Notes: generated by a model not told the origin, from the sequence alone. A DNA stretch of 64,000 nt from Neoechinorhynchus agilis (GCA_051530055.1 CM121342.1:13206001-13270000), one strand, 5' to 3'; positions 24,750-37,028 are shown, numbered from the stretch's first letter. Numbers and translations are program-made.

Positions 24750-26085
24750 TTTCTAAACATTTAGAACTCGCTTTATCTTGTCGTCGACTTGTAGTTTGAT
24801 CAAATTCGTAATTCAGCGACACCTTTCCGCTGATTTTAAATAAGACCCCCACGAACTTCTAAAATGTTCAGAGGGCAAAACCTATAAGTAGGGAAGCCAC
24901 AGGTATACCACATTTCTTGGTTATTTTTTAGATTTATGGTTCGATTTTTGGAATCAATCGACCACAATCCTGTATTCGAATGGTTTAGATATATTGTGAA
25001 TATCGCTCCATTATCATGTGATGGCCGTGAGTTCTAATATTGTTGAACATTTTTTTCAATAAAAAAGAGTTATCATTTTCCAATGTGAGTTAAAAGCATA
25101 TTCATTAAATTTTGTTTGAGACAAGTAGCATAGAGTAGTTAAAGATATTGATTTTTTATCTTTACAAACAACTTTGTGCATGATCGGTGGTTGATCATCA
25201 TAAACTTTAAATTGTTGAAAAAATTAATAAAAATTACTAGAGATTGCAAATGAATTAACCTTTCCAATGTGCTATCTTGAGCAAAAAATGCGCATCTTAG
25301 ATTGATTTTGTGATACGGAAATATACTTTTCCTCTCTATCAAAGAAAATATTCATGAGCGAATATTGAATTACGGTTTCTGTTTCTTTGTCACTCGTCTA
25401 AAAGGTTAGTTTTTAACGATTCGGGATCTAGTAGAGCGGCGTGAATCTTCAGAGAATTTAAAAGAAAATTGCGGTCATAAAAATCAGACCCGTCTGTCGT
25501 AAAAATTAGACTAAAAGAAGAGGAGCAATGGCTTTTTAATAATGGTAATGGTTTCCCAAAGAAAAGTGAGCGCTATTAGATTTGTTGGAATTGTCACTTT
25601 GAGAAAAACCTAAGGAAATATTGTTAGTAAGATCGAAGCATAATTTCTTGTCGGTTTCTTGATTTTCTTCGTTTAAAGCAGTGTATGAAGGACACAATCG
25701 TAGAGATCTGAATCTTGCACGGTTCGTTTTGTGGATTATCAGATCTGTGAATCCCGCACGAGCTTACATTCAAATGCAAAGGATGCAGCTCTTTTCACAG
25801 GGTGTAAGGATTTCACGAAAGCGTTGGGTTTAAGTGAACAATCAACACTGACGTGCCGATATTTTCTTCAAGAACACACAATGAAATGCTTCGATATTTC
25901 CTACGCGGCGGATTACAGGGTCCTTAGACGTAGCTATACGTTGTATTCTAGGTGTTTGTCAACTCTTTTGACATACGTAGCACTCGTTGAGGTGTACTCA
26001 TGTAAAATGAAAAGTTTATGTTCTTTAGATCGCTAGTTATCGGAACCTTGCTCATAAAATTTTGTTGACACAAACCTTTCGTTTC
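24750..26085. other. No gene recognised
   Basis: The only sizeable frame (25731-26036, plus strand, about 100 codons) is Ser/Leu/Tyr-rich, shows no domain and has no clear splice signals at its ends. The rest is AT-rich filler. Confidence 0.4.
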
Positions 26086-26090
26086 CATCG

Positions 26091-26309
26091 TTGGTTATGT
26101 ATTATCAAAATCTCAACCCATTTCGGACGCCTTTTTCGCTCTCAAAGCGACCTACTGATGGTTTTTCAATTAGCAATAAAATACAGAAAAAATCCATGAT
26201 TGAATTTTATTGCAATATCAACAGACCTTTACGAAAAAGTGGTTTTACGGGTAACGCTGGTTTGCCCATTACCAGCAGTACAGTTCTTCGTCCCGTTTTC
26301 CGAAAATGA
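26091..26309 (+). pseudogene. Possible NUDT9-like fragment
   Basis: An open frame of about 70 codons contains KKSMIEFYCNINRPLRKSGF followed by TGNAGLP. The spacing faintly resembles the RKSFEG..Y...NGLPLNP.GRTGLTGRG segment of ADP-ribose hydrolases of the NUDT9 type. The Nudix box is not seen nearby. It is probably a decayed fragment or chance. Confidence 0.2.
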
Positions 26310-26349
26310 ATGCCAATACCTATTGTGATGCCTTACGTTAACCGCCAAA

Positions 26350-29300
26350 ATGCAGATGAACGAAACGCCCAAGTCTTTGTATGGAGAGTTATTGAATACT
26401 ACCGATTTAGACTCTATCGTTCAAATTATTAATAAAAACATTGCGATTTTAAACGATAAGGTGAGTTTGTGCATTTTGTACTTAAAGAAATGGCTCATTT
26501 TTATTTTAAGGCAAGATCCAATCGTGAAGTAGTACGCAAATCATTTGGTATTATTGATTCAAATAGTCTGTGCAAACGGTTAGTTAACAGAAACATTATT
26601 ATAATCCAATAATTTAGTAACTTGACAGTCTTGTTTCCATTTTGTTACAAAGCAGATCCGAAGCTCGTGCAGCTGTATTCAGACTGCTGCGATACATTTT
26701 CGATGATTCACTGGCTAAACTAATCGTCAAACACAATATTGATTACCTTATCGCTCGAGCATTATTGGTCGATTGGGACGAAATAGAGCATCGGGAAGCT
26801 TTGAAGCTCACGTCCTACTGGATATTAGAAAGTCAAATGTCTCCCCCTCGGTCCATAGCGATGATGCTATTGACGTTAGTGGAATCGTGCAGTCACAAAC
26901 AACAGTTTTATTTTGTTCACCTTCGATTGCTGTGCTTAATAAGTAAGTACATCTCTTTGAAGTAGCATATGCCGTCACTATATGCTGCCCGGCTGATTTT
27001 ATTAATTAGCACTTTGTTGTCAGTTATTCCCATAATTCACGCAGGAGCATCAAGAAAAAAACGTTGGAACTTTCTCATCACAAAAACCCGGATACTCTGT
27101 AGTGCATTAAAAAATTAAAGCTATTTTCGGCGTAAATATTGAAAGAATTTCTTTTGGAATTTTCCAGATTACGAAGTTTCACCTCTCACGTCCACAAAAA
27201 TATTGTCTTTTAATACATCGGCAATATAACTGGTTTATTATTTCCGTAAAATTCTAACAGTATTCATTGGTTCCAAGTCGGATTAAAATCAGTTTTTCGA
27301 GATGTCCTAAATGTTTTATTCCTGTTTGGGTCACTGATGCGTTAACTACTAAGCGTCTTCGCAACATTTAGTTAGTACACATCCAATATTTGCAGTGGAC
27401 ATCGGAATTATACCTGTCCTACTGGACAGAATGTACTGCAATCTCAATAATTCGTTTAGTCTAAAGACGGTCTTACCTTCAATCCTATGCGGACTAGAAC
27501 AAATGCCGTTGGGTGTTTTTCCTGAAGCAAACTTAATAGGAGTAAGCGATTTAAAACTGATCATTTTTGTAACAAAAGTGCTAATCAACATTTAGTTAAT
27601 CATCTCGCCGATTCTTGAGCACACTTATCCGAACAGAATCACCGCGACCACTGGTGATGGCTTAATGAAATCAAAAGAGGAGGTTCAGTTTATATGCCAG
27701 AAAGCTATGAAGATTTGTTTGAAGTGTTGGGCGGGGAAGTTTTATATGTTTTATGGCGGAATTAGCGCAGTGAGCTCTCTCTGTGGAGCCCTTTTTTGTG
27801 GAAATTCTGATGATGAGGTTGTTTTTGCATTCATGCATTTAACAAGACTTTATAATCCGAAAACATTGTAGCTCTTCGTCCTTAAAGTCATCTACGAAAT
27901 TTTTGACCTTGATTATCCCAATGAATGTAAAACGCTTCATGAAATTCTGCGCGCACGAGGTAGGCAAGTAATTGTGTAATTCATAATCTAAATGTCTTGC
28001 AGAGAAACGGGGTGCTGAACTGTTTAACGAAGAGCTTACGGATTCCGGTGAAGGCGGATATGGTTTTGTGGCTGGTGCTGTTGATAGAGAAGTTTTACCA
28101 ATATCACGAAAACGGTTTGTTAACCAAAAACTAAACATTTGGTTCCCAATTCGTTAAAATTATGCCGCAATCGACGGACTAATATATATATTCCGAAAAT
28201 TGAAATTCGATCGAATTTTTCCTTCGAGGGGTTCAGTTCATTTTCTCTATACGTCGAGTTTTCCCTAGTCGAGATTTATTTGTAAACATGCAAATTTTCG
28301 AGGCCTCAACCTCCTTATCAAGCATCTAAAATCACATGTAGCAAGGGAGCTCATTTGATCCCTGGACTGGTGTGCGCAGACCATCAATTTTCGGGGTACA
28401 GTAGCGCATAGTGTGAAGCGTCACCTCGGAAATTGATGGTCCCGCGCACACGAGTCCAGGGATCAAATGAGCTCCCCTACTACATGTGATTTTGGATGCT
28501 TGATAAGGAGGATGAGGCCTCGAAAATTTGCATGTTTACAAATAAATCTCGAGGAGGAAAAAAACTCATCGTATTGGGAAAAAAATTGAAATTAGGATTT
28601 ACGAATTCATTTTTCTCAGTTTTTAACTTCCAATTGCATTTCCTCTCTCGGAACTGAAGGAGAGCATACAGAGTGCGTGAAACTTATGAAATTTGAAAAT
28701 TGTTTCGAAGTGTTTAATTTATCTCACATTGAATTTGTTTTGAATAACGGTTTAAAATAAAATACCTGCAACCAAAAACGCAACTTTTAGACCGAAATTA
28801 AACGATTGCGACGATGCTTATCTATGTCTCATCTTTCTTAAAAGTGGAATCGTGGAAGTGAGTTTTCTTAATTAAGTGAATTTAGTTCTATTAAAATTAA
28901 TTCTTTTAAAGGCATGCTTGAAGATGGTGCTCAGAGGAGCATACGAATTATTCCTTCCTGCAAATTATCTTCTAGCTGAGTTCATGCACTTGTGTATACG
29001 ACTTCTTCCTCAAAAATTCAACTTCATTTTCCTTCCAAAGCTGATATCGGACGGCATGATGTCGTCGTATGGATTGAGACGAGAGCGATCGATAAAATTT
29101 GTTTCAAATCTTAGCGTTCTATTTAAACGAAAAGAAACTAATCAATATTGCACGTATTTGGAAACATTGAAGGCACGATATTTAGAACCAATATCAGCTG
29201 ATAATCAATTTAAAAGTGGCAAAAAACAACATTCATCTATCACTTCACCTGTCTTGGTCGATTCGGGCACTTTGGAGAAATTCGCCCTTAGAGCTTACAA

Positions 29301-32300
29301 GGCTAATATGGGCCAAGAAAATCCATGTCTTTGGGATTGGATGAAAATCTACGAAATGCTTAAGACTTGTCACATGGAGAAAAGCATTAGACCAACTCAC
29401 GCTGAATTGTTCAGCAAAATTCTTGCATTTTTCCGGCTAGATGCGCCTAGTGGCTTCCGCAATATGCCAATCGAGGATCCAAAAGCGGTTGTGTGTTACA
29501 ATTGTGGGATCAAGCTCATGGATGTATTTATTGAATGCGGATACGTGAGTTAATATTTTTGTCGCTCATGGTAGTATTGAAGTCTTCCCTAAATAGAGAG
29601 AATTCTTGGTTCGGTTGAAAACGTTTGTGCAGGAGATTGAATTCGAGTTGAAGAAGGTATGAACAATGCATTATTTCTTGTTTACAATTTCTTCAATTGT
29701 CGATAAGATCTAATTCCGGAATAGTGGACCGTCGAAGGGTGTCGCTTAGTTTCAATTATGCCTTTGAATTGAGCAATAGTTGTTTTGAACCATCGTGGTG
29801 CGAAAATCGCTTACTGACCTTTAAGTTTCTAATTCATCTTCAAGATCGATAAATACGCTTGCGGAACCTTTGATTGATTTCTGCAAAGAAAGATTGATTA
29901 CGCCAATCGTCGCTTAGTTCGTCATTTCTTAAGAAAATAACGCGTCTATGTTAGCTTTTTCTTGATTTTTCGGTACGATAAGCTTTCGTTTAATTTTTTC
30001 GCTTAAATCTCGGGCGCTGCAATCAACCATAATTGTTCAATTATACAGTAAAAACGTAGCTTGTATTTATTGTAAAGTACATAGGGTCTCCCATTCATGG
30101 ATTTCGTCTTAACAGCGAATAGAATATTGCTTGGCTATAATATCGCTTAAGGCAAGAAGGCGATTGGAATAGATGACTTAATCTCGGCGGCGCTGCAATA
30201 TCGACTCTAAATCACAACATTCGCTTTCGGCGTAGGTAGTAGAACAACTCAAATCTGAAGACGATTGCTCATCAAATCCATTCACATCAGAAAATCTAAA
30301 GCGATACTGTTCACAATATTATTTCCTTATGATTGGCCAGCTGTCTCGCAGCAAACGAGGCTGTATACTTATTAATGGAATTTTCGATATTTTAATCAAA
30401 ATGATTGAGGTTAACGGGACATATTCGCAAATTATTCTCGCTCTATCAACCTTGGACTACTCAAACGATGCAAAAACGAGCAAAACAAGATACTTTTTCG
30501 AATTATGCTTAAAATCTAATCGAAACGAGCTAAGACTCTATTCGACAGCGATGATTCGTTTATTTCTCCGATTTTCTCCAGGCTCATTCCAAGATTGGCC
30601 ATTATCACTTTTAATAAATTCTCTAACAGATAATCACTCAGAAGTTCAAAAGGTAGCTCTTGATATCTTTGACGAGGCGTGCCAATTAGAAGGAATGTGT
30701 GAGTCAATCAGTCGAAAAGTTAGCATCGGTCAGCTGATGATGACCGCTTATACAAAACTATGCATTGTCCGTTTATTTTCAAGCGAACTTGTCTTCCAAA
30801 AATTCAAAGCTCAGGGAATTCTCCAACGAATTTTAGATGACTGGGAATCCGTATGTGATGTATACCTACTTTAACAAAATGCATTAAACCGTTCGTATTT
30901 AGAATATGTGCTTAGAGTACGTTCGTCTAATGGAATCGAGAATGATTCGGTGTAGAAACACTGCTGATTCCATAATGCTTCCACACTTATACGGTGAACT
31001 CAGCAAGCACGCAAATGGAATGGATGTTATTCGGTCAAATGTAAGTAATATCTTAAGTTCAATTCATTTGCTAATTTGTTTAAAGGCTTATTTCCTAAAA
31101 GCAATAAATCAACTAAAGAATTTCGAACAAATAGACAATATCGAACGATTGAAGGAGTATCTGTGGATTATGGTAAGGTCTTAGATTAGGTAGTCACCAA
31201 TTTCAGTAAGTATCACAACTCATACCTTCCTAGGGAAATGTAGCCGGCGGATCAACCTCTGGAATCGAGCTTCTCATTGATCACAACATCATCCCTTCAA
31301 TCTTGAGAATTATCACACAATCATCATTTATTTCCGTGCGAGCGTAAGATCAAACTACCTCCTATCATAACAAGAAATTTATTCAGCCTCGAGTTTTATT
31401 ATATATTCAATTATCGAGTTTATACTTATCGCAAGGAATGCCTTATATCATTTAAAGTTTTAAGATTTTCTAACTGCTAGCATGTTTAAAGAATTTTGGT
31501 TATTAATGAAATATAGGGTATTCGAAAAATATGAACTTGACCAATCACACCATAATATTCGATAAGGTCGCAACCCACAGTGAAGAAGATATTGTGTACT
31601 AGCGTTGGATATTCTGAACCGAATTCTGCAATGAGGCGCCAATTATTAATTGAGTTGACCCAAAAATACCCAGATGAAACCAAAAAAATTTAAGATAGTA
31701 AACAATTCTGTAGTTTTGCTTTTCTTATAAGTCGAATAGCACCATATTTTATTGATAAATAATACATCTGAAGAAACGTTAGGACCAAATCTCGCATAAA
31801 ATTGCGACATTTTTTGTATTGCCTCAATATTTCATCAAAGCAGTTAACGAGACTGTATTACCGTTGAAAAATAACCTATTCACATTATTGGCAGTATATC
31901 TTCTGCTAATACGTTTTTATTTCAGGACAGGTTTCTACGTCAACAATGCAATATCCCTAACGTATCGAGGAGGCATTGAATTGCGGAAACGTGGTTGGAG
32001 TTTTTGTATGCGAGATGAGTCCTTTTCCTCGCCCTTGCATCTTGAATATATTCGCGAAGTTCACGAGAACCTGCTGGACGAATCGTTTGCTGAAGGAGCT
32101 ATATGGGATGAATATTCTGCTAACGCGAATAAGCTTGCGTTCTTTTGATCCGGGGTCCTCGGTTAAGAATGTTCGCGTTGTAAGGTACAATTCGATTTTA
32201 AAAAGCCAAAATTTGATAGCGGACTGGACTCGATTGACTCCTTAGGAGACCTCAATTACTTTGGTTTCGACAAAGGCGATAATTGTAAGAAAAGCGTTAT

Positions 32301-32997
32301 TCTAGAGCAAAGGTATCCACTGTCGCATTCTGACATATATTGTGGCAATGAGACTTTGGCCGAACCCAACGAGTTTACGCCCATGAAAGAGTCAAAACTA
32401 CTTACAGTGATGCACTTGGCAAGGTACAATGAATACCGAGAAATAGTTGGGCAGTACAGCCACAACGTGTTCAGTCTTTGGAAAAATGACGAGAGCGACG
32501 ACGAAGATGTCGAAGAGTCTGAAGATGAATTCGAGAAAGTTACTGTCACAATGTCGCCTAATGGAGTAAATGAAACTGAATTTTTGATGGGGATTTGTGT
32601 GCCGGTATCATTTAAAACCATTATTGATCATCCTGCAACTGTTCAAATGGTCGAGGATTGGTCCGTGAACGTTAAACGGAACTTGTTTCAAGGTGCTCTG
32701 AATAAAACTGATACGGACTACAAGTATGTAAAGAAGTTGGCGAATTTTTTTCTTACTGGAGTTCACCGAAAAAGATTTGAGAATCTTCTGTTAAAGTAAG
32801 CATTGTTATTTTGCGTTCAGTTTCCAGATGTCTCTGCGCTTAGACATAAATACAAAAATCCACAAGTCTATAGAGATGTTGGTTTATTCATTGATCTTTG
32901 TGAATTGATCAGTCGGATCAGGAACAGCGTTTATCAGAAGGAAATTCTATTCGACTTATTTATTGATCTTAATCATGAAGAGGTACGATTTAATTAG
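26350..32997 (+). CDS. rict-1: Rictor, TORC2 scaffold subunit
   Basis: Rapamycin-insensitive companion of TOR, the ARM/HEAT scaffold that positions TOR kinase toward AKT/SGK-type substrates. Seventeen exons can be read: 26350-26460, 26511-26578, 26629-26942, 27372-27541, 27596-27817, 27872-27959, 28003-28114, 28791-28857, 28912-29544, 29597-29656, 30236-30850, 30903-31040, 31086-31172, 31234-31343, 31926-32058, 32185-32760, 32821-32997. They give about 1,226 residues against 1,708 in human. Matching blocks in order are RSEARAAVFRLLRYIFDD, KICLKCWAGKF, LFVLKVIYEIFDLDYP, QYYFLMIGQL, STLDYSNDAKTSKTR, VALDIFDEACQLEG and WIMGNVAGGSTSGIELLIDH, then the C-terminal KYKNPQ...FIDLCELIS block. The long disordered phosphoregion is much reduced; only an acidic DESDDEDVEESEDE patch is seen. 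The junctions at 32058/32185 and 32760/32821 are the least certain. Intron 7 holds a fold-back element. Confidence 0.88.
28240..28585. mobile_element. Long fold-back element in Rictor intron
   Basis: Arms of roughly 130-150 bp are near-perfect inverted repeats around a centre of about 45 bp. 'tcgagatttatttgtaaaca', 'aggcctcaacctccttat' and 'gggagctcatttgatccctg' all recur in reverse complement on the right arm, including the 'gatggtc' inner end. No coding capacity. It resembles a MITE. A transcript would form a long hairpin inside the intron. Confidence 0.85.
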
Positions 32998-33720
32998 TAG
33001 TCCTTATTTGCGCTCATCGCGAATGGCTTTTTTGTTTCGGGATTTAGGTGTTACCATTATTTTATCAACGGGATATGAGAAAACAGTGCTATATTTGAGT
33101 TAAAATGTAAAAGTATTCTAAAGCGGTGTCCAGACTTTCACGAATATAGACGCGTATCGACTCATTAAAATTATTTGCAATCATTAGTTCGAGCTGAATA
33201 AGAAATTAAATTTCAAACTTTAGGCCACGATCTTTTTCGTTGCATTGCATTTGATGATTTATGCAGAAAATGTACTAGCCCTTGTGAAACGCTCATTGGT
33301 TGTTGGCGAACAATTTTTTTCGATTACTATTCATTTCAACTTACATTTCGCAATGGATTTTAAAAAACATTATAACTTCTATTCGACCTTTTACCTAGCA
33401 TCGTTGTAGCTTGTTTTTAACAATCGTAAATTTTGCATTTCATCGCTTGATATCTGTGACAACTCTGAGACTCCTGAGCAAAACATTTTCACCTTGTTTA
33501 GTTTACAGAAGTGCAAATTCGTGATTCAGAGCCAACATAACTTTCCGAGATGAATGTCTAAAACTGCGTTTTTTCAAGGAGAATAAACTTGCATTTTTAT
33601 ACCTTTTGGAATGGGAAATAAACAGCAATGCAGAACCCATTATTTTCAAACCATGATCGAATGTACATTAGCATGTATACATTTAAAAGGTTTGTCAAGT
33701 CAAGCGTTGTTAAACATTCA
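32998..33720. other. Intergenic
   Basis: AT-rich spacer between Rictor and the next gene. I see no gene, repeat or structured RNA. Confidence 0.4.
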
Positions 33721-33723
33721 ACT

Positions 33724-35124
33724 ATGCGAACTCGACTGCAGTCAAATTTCTCAGTGAAACCGCAAAGAAAACGGTCAGCAAGATTTTGCTGAATCGTTGG
33801 TAAAAAGAAATTCTAGGAATCTAAAATCACCTTATGATAAATGGAAAATACCTGCGCTCACGATCGGATGCCTAGCGGTTTGCGAATATAGTCTAAATGC
33901 GATCATTAACATTTCATTAAGCTAAGCGTTGGGCTAGTGCTTTTGAGTTTCCATGCGGCGTTAATTATTCTACAAATTGGATTGCCGAATTGCGCAAACA
34001 AAACGGATCTTTCTGGATATGTTGATCATTCTGCTTTTATTTTTTCTGTTGTACTCGTGATCCCTTCATTGGTATGTGTGATCTAAATTCAAAAGTTTTT
34101 AAAATTGTGTTTAGATACTCGCGACGGCTTTCATGACTTTAATGTAAATCTTTTTGATTTAATAAGGATAGGACAAATTCTTGAAAATGTGGGTATTTTC
34201 GAGATGTACTACAATGACGAATATGTTCAACACCGAAATACTTTCCTGCTTCCTTAATAGTTACCATGCTTAGAAATCTAATGAAGAGCCACTACCAGTC
34301 CACTGACTTTTCGAACCAATGGATTTTTCTATTTAATTGTTAATCATTATCCGAGGAAAATAGAGTAATCGAGTTTTGATTTTATAAATGATTCATTTTG
34401 GAAGTCACTTTGGATGCATATCGAAAAGCTAGATATGCATCGATTATTAAATGTTATCATCGATAAAATTTATATACTTTTACAAAATATCGTACTGCGG
34501 TTTTGAATCTTTTTCTTTCATTTTTAAAAATAGACATTATACTCCATTCGCCTAAGCTACTAAAATAGTTTTCTGGTTTAAAAAGGTTTACAACAGTTTC
34601 TGCGTTCCGCAAATCGTATGGAAGTGTTAGTACTTTTCAAGTTTGCCTGAAAGTTTACCATAGCATTAATACCTTTTTTAGGTTTTCGCGGTGTTCGTCT
34701 TAAGTTTGATATCTCTATTCTCACTGATCTTCAATATTGCAAACTATTCTTATTCGCTGCAAAATATACCATTCGATTTCCAATGCAACATTAGTACAGC
34801 GAACGGAAGCGTAGAAACCAGGGTTGGTGGTTTGGCTTTTGCAAACTATTTTATTTCCAAAATCGCTTTAGATTATTTCAGTGCGACAAACCCGAGGCCT
34901 TACCATTGCAATCATTGTTTTATCCTTAATTAGTTTCCTCACAGCATTATTAGGCGTTTGTGCAACCGCCGGGATTATAAAGCTCGGTACAAGTAAAGTA
35001 AGCATCAAACATTTTGTTAGTACTTCAACTCTTTGATGAAAAGATCAGCAATACTCGACGACCTCGGATACCGCAAGGATATGCAACACGGATTAGCTCT
35101 GCAGTGAGTCGTTTTCGTGAGTAA
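33724..35124 (+). CDS. Four-transmembrane protein, paralog A
   Basis: Predicted tetraspan membrane protein. Exons read: 33724-33773 (basic start, MRTRLQSNFSVKPQRKR), 33817-33877, 33922-34071, 34115-34143, one unresolved small exon in 34150-34670, then 34682-34826, 34882-34997, 35044-35124. Membrane segments are PALTIGCLALSVGLVLLSFH with its continuation, FIFSVVLVIPSLILATAFMT, VFAVFVLSLISLFSLIFNIA and LTIAIIVLSLISFLTALLGV. A loop with Cys and N-glycosylation sequons (CNIST, NGS) lies before the last helix. Layout and the W..PA..IGC..L motif of the first helix match the gene at 37.35-38.38 kb, so the two are divergent duplicates. The missing exon is needed because exons 4 and 5 do not join in frame. 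I do not recognise the family; claudin-like or MS4A-like folds are possible. Confidence 0.6.
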
Positions 35125-35780
35125 AGCAAGTTGTGTTAAGGCGCCAATAAACAGACAAAATCGACTAATGTTCACGTGAATAAATAAAGTTAAGCATTTC
35201 CCTGAATTTCCAAGTCAAATTTTCATCAAATTCGTTCGAAATCACTGGTATAAATGGATAACAACAGAAATGTCGCAACTTGTCAGAAATTTTGCCTTAC
35301 GAAATACGGGAATCTCAATGTTTGTAACTTCTACCTTTCCATCAGGTAAAATGCATAAAATGTGTCTTATTTTGTTGTTTTAATAACTAGAAAGTTTCGA
35401 TTAGCAAGCTAAATTTCTAATCTACTTATGGATTACTGTTAGTAATGAGTTATTACTACACAATTATATATATTTGCACTATGTAGATATTTAAATGTAC
35501 AAAAATGTTTTTAAATGCTCCGCTAGCGCGAAAATCCCATCTTGGTTGTTTAAAATTTCTATTAAAATGTACGTGTTTTAGATTGTACCAGCTAAAAGAT
35601 CAGTTGATTCGTACGTTCTAAAATTAAAGAAATAACATTGCATTCCTTTAAAAATTTCATTCCTAAAATCGAGACGGTTCATTGATGAGATGCAAAGAAA
35701 ACGTACTAGTTTTGGATATCGTTCTACAATTCATTTTAATATGAATTTCACTTTGAACGAGATTTAATCACAAATGATAT
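35125..35780. other. Intergenic
   Basis: AT-rich spacer; nothing recognised before the SINE cluster. Confidence 0.4.
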
Positions 35781-35785
35781 TGTAA

Positions 35786-36064
35786 ATATTAATGTGTGGC
35801 CTTTTATCACTGCTGATAATTTTTCGGGCACAGAGCCCACCGATCTGGTTCAGAGAAGTAATTAAATCACTCAACAACCTGAACCATCCGGTATAAGTTT
35901 GTACATTCCTCCTGATCCTCGGATATCTTCAGTGTATTGAGTGATTTAATTACTTCTCTGAACCAGATCGGTGGGCTCTGTGCCCAAGGAAAATTATCAG
36001 CCGCGGAAAAAGGTCACACATTGATACTTAATAAAAGTTACCGGCCGGCCAGTCTTCAAAAAAA
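35786..36064. mobile_element. Head-to-head SINE pair (fold-back)
   Basis: Two 3' halves of the SINE meet in opposite orientation. The left arm (about 35786-35876) and the right arm (about 35932-36064) include a 47-bp essentially perfect inverted repeat ('gcacagagcccaccgatctg' ... 'cagatcggtgggctctgtgc'), separated by about 55 bp. The right arm ends in the family's '...ggccagtcttcaaaaaaa' tail. Both lack the tRNA head. Confidence 0.85.
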
Positions 36065-36123
36065 TCATAAATTCAATGGCCTTGAATTAACAAATCAAAA
36101 ACTGGCTTAGTTTGACATTACGT

Positions 36124-36460
36124 AGCTGTGTCGAGATGGTCAAGTGGACTAAAGCCCGTGATCCCGATTAGGAGTCAAGTGGTTCGAATCCGTTACCGTC
36201 AATGACGCACAACCAAAGGGAACAAAGTACCGATGATGAGAGTAAACTCACTGATGAGTTACGCCTCCTTAGGAGATATCTGAGGATCCTGAGGAATGTA
36301 CAAACTCATAACCGTATTTTTCAGGGTATTAAGTGATTTTATGCGCTTCCTTTAACCAGATCGGTGCGCTGCGTGTGTCCAAGGAAAATTATCAGCCGCG
36401 GACAAAGGCCGCACATTCATACTTAATAAAAGTTACCGGCTGGCCAGTCTTCAAAAAAAA
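36124..36460 (+). mobile_element. tRNA-derived SINE
   Basis: The head has a Pol III A box TGGTCAAGTGG (36137-36147) and a perfect B box GGTTCGAATCC (36181-36191), about 40 bp apart as in a tRNA. The folded stems are poor, so this is a tRNA-like promoter rather than a working tRNA. A unique body follows, sharing sequence with 18.99-19.09 kb and 35.79-36.06 kb. It closes with 'ggccagtcttc' and a short poly(A) tail. It is the only full-length copy in the window. Confidence 0.88.
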
Positions 36461-36614
36461 GAAATTGTAAATGTTTACTTTGTTAGGCAATGAGTCCCAG
36501 ATGTTTTCTAATGCGCAAATCGTAGAAATCCATCATTAAAACCTAAATCATTTATTTCAACCCTATAAAGCTCCGTCGAAAAAGAATTTTTGTTGCTAAA
36601 TTAGTTTGTGATGT

Positions 36615-36836
36615 TTATTGTGTAATTTGGTCACGATTTCTGACTGGAGGATTTTCACTCATATCGAATCCGTGGTCCTTAAGACATTTCTCGTGAGCTT
36701 CAATCAAATATGAGCATTTGCTGGTATCCGAATTGGACGCTACGCATTGGTCTCGAGCATTTCTCGTCTCCTTGCAAACGCAACAGGACTTACAAGGCTT
36801 TCCAGGCCGAGCTGTTTTAGTGTTGCACGATCCCAT
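36615..36836 (-). CDS. cox-17: Cytochrome c oxidase copper chaperone COX17
   Basis: Small intermembrane-space protein that passes Cu(I) to SCO1 and COX11 for cytochrome c oxidase assembly. The single exon encodes 73 residues. The copper-binding CC pair is in KPCKSCCVC, followed by the twin CX9C hairpin: CKETRNARDQC and CSYLIEAHEKC, both with exactly nine residues between cysteines. Length and layout fit the family (63 residues in human). The ATG directly follows ATTCTAG, an ideal splice acceptor. Together with the abutting upstream frame, this suggests trans-splicing at the start codon. Confidence 0.95.
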   Translation of the reverse strand: MGSCNTKTARPGKPCKSCCVCKETRNARDQCVASNSDTSKCSYLIEAHEKCLKDHGFDMSENPPVRNRDQITQ

Positions 36837-37028
36837 CTAGAATATATTGCAGTTTTTCCATAATTCAGTCAAAACGGGTACCCGGGAACTTCTTTCGTAA
36901 ACTTTGGTGTTTGAGTTCTTCATATCTCCACGCGCCTTTGTAGGTTCCTGAAGAAACCGTGAGACTGCGAAAGCTCGAAAGATTATCATTGCAACAGCCC
37001 GCCCAAGAAACAAAACATTATCAATCAT
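36837..37028 (-). CDS. Small frame abutting COX17
   Basis: A 63-codon minus-strand frame (start IDNVLFLGRAVAMIIFRAFA, which is hydrophobic and possibly mitochondrial or membrane-targeted) ends in TAG immediately followed by the COX17 ATG. That TAG is also the AG of the presumed COX17 acceptor. Either it is a genuine upstream cistron with zero spacing, or it is only a 5' UTR or intron that happens to be open. No homolog is recognised. Confidence 0.3.
   Translation of the reverse strand: MIDNVLFLGRAVAMIIFRAFAVSRFLQEPTKARGDMKNSNTKVYERSSRVPVLTELWKNCNIF

Noticed and set aside
32796-32798. Premature stop in Rictor
   Set aside because: The TAA lies within a 60-nt intron (32761-32820) that joins conserved blocks in phase.
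36124-36205. Functional tRNA gene
   Set aside because: A and B boxes are good, but acceptor and anticodon stems do not pair and the sequence continues into a repeated body with a poly(A) tail, so it is a SINE head.
36230-36300. Hammerhead ribozyme in the SINE body (ctgatgag)
   Set aside because: No GAAA strand at the right distance after a stem; the word alone is not evidence.
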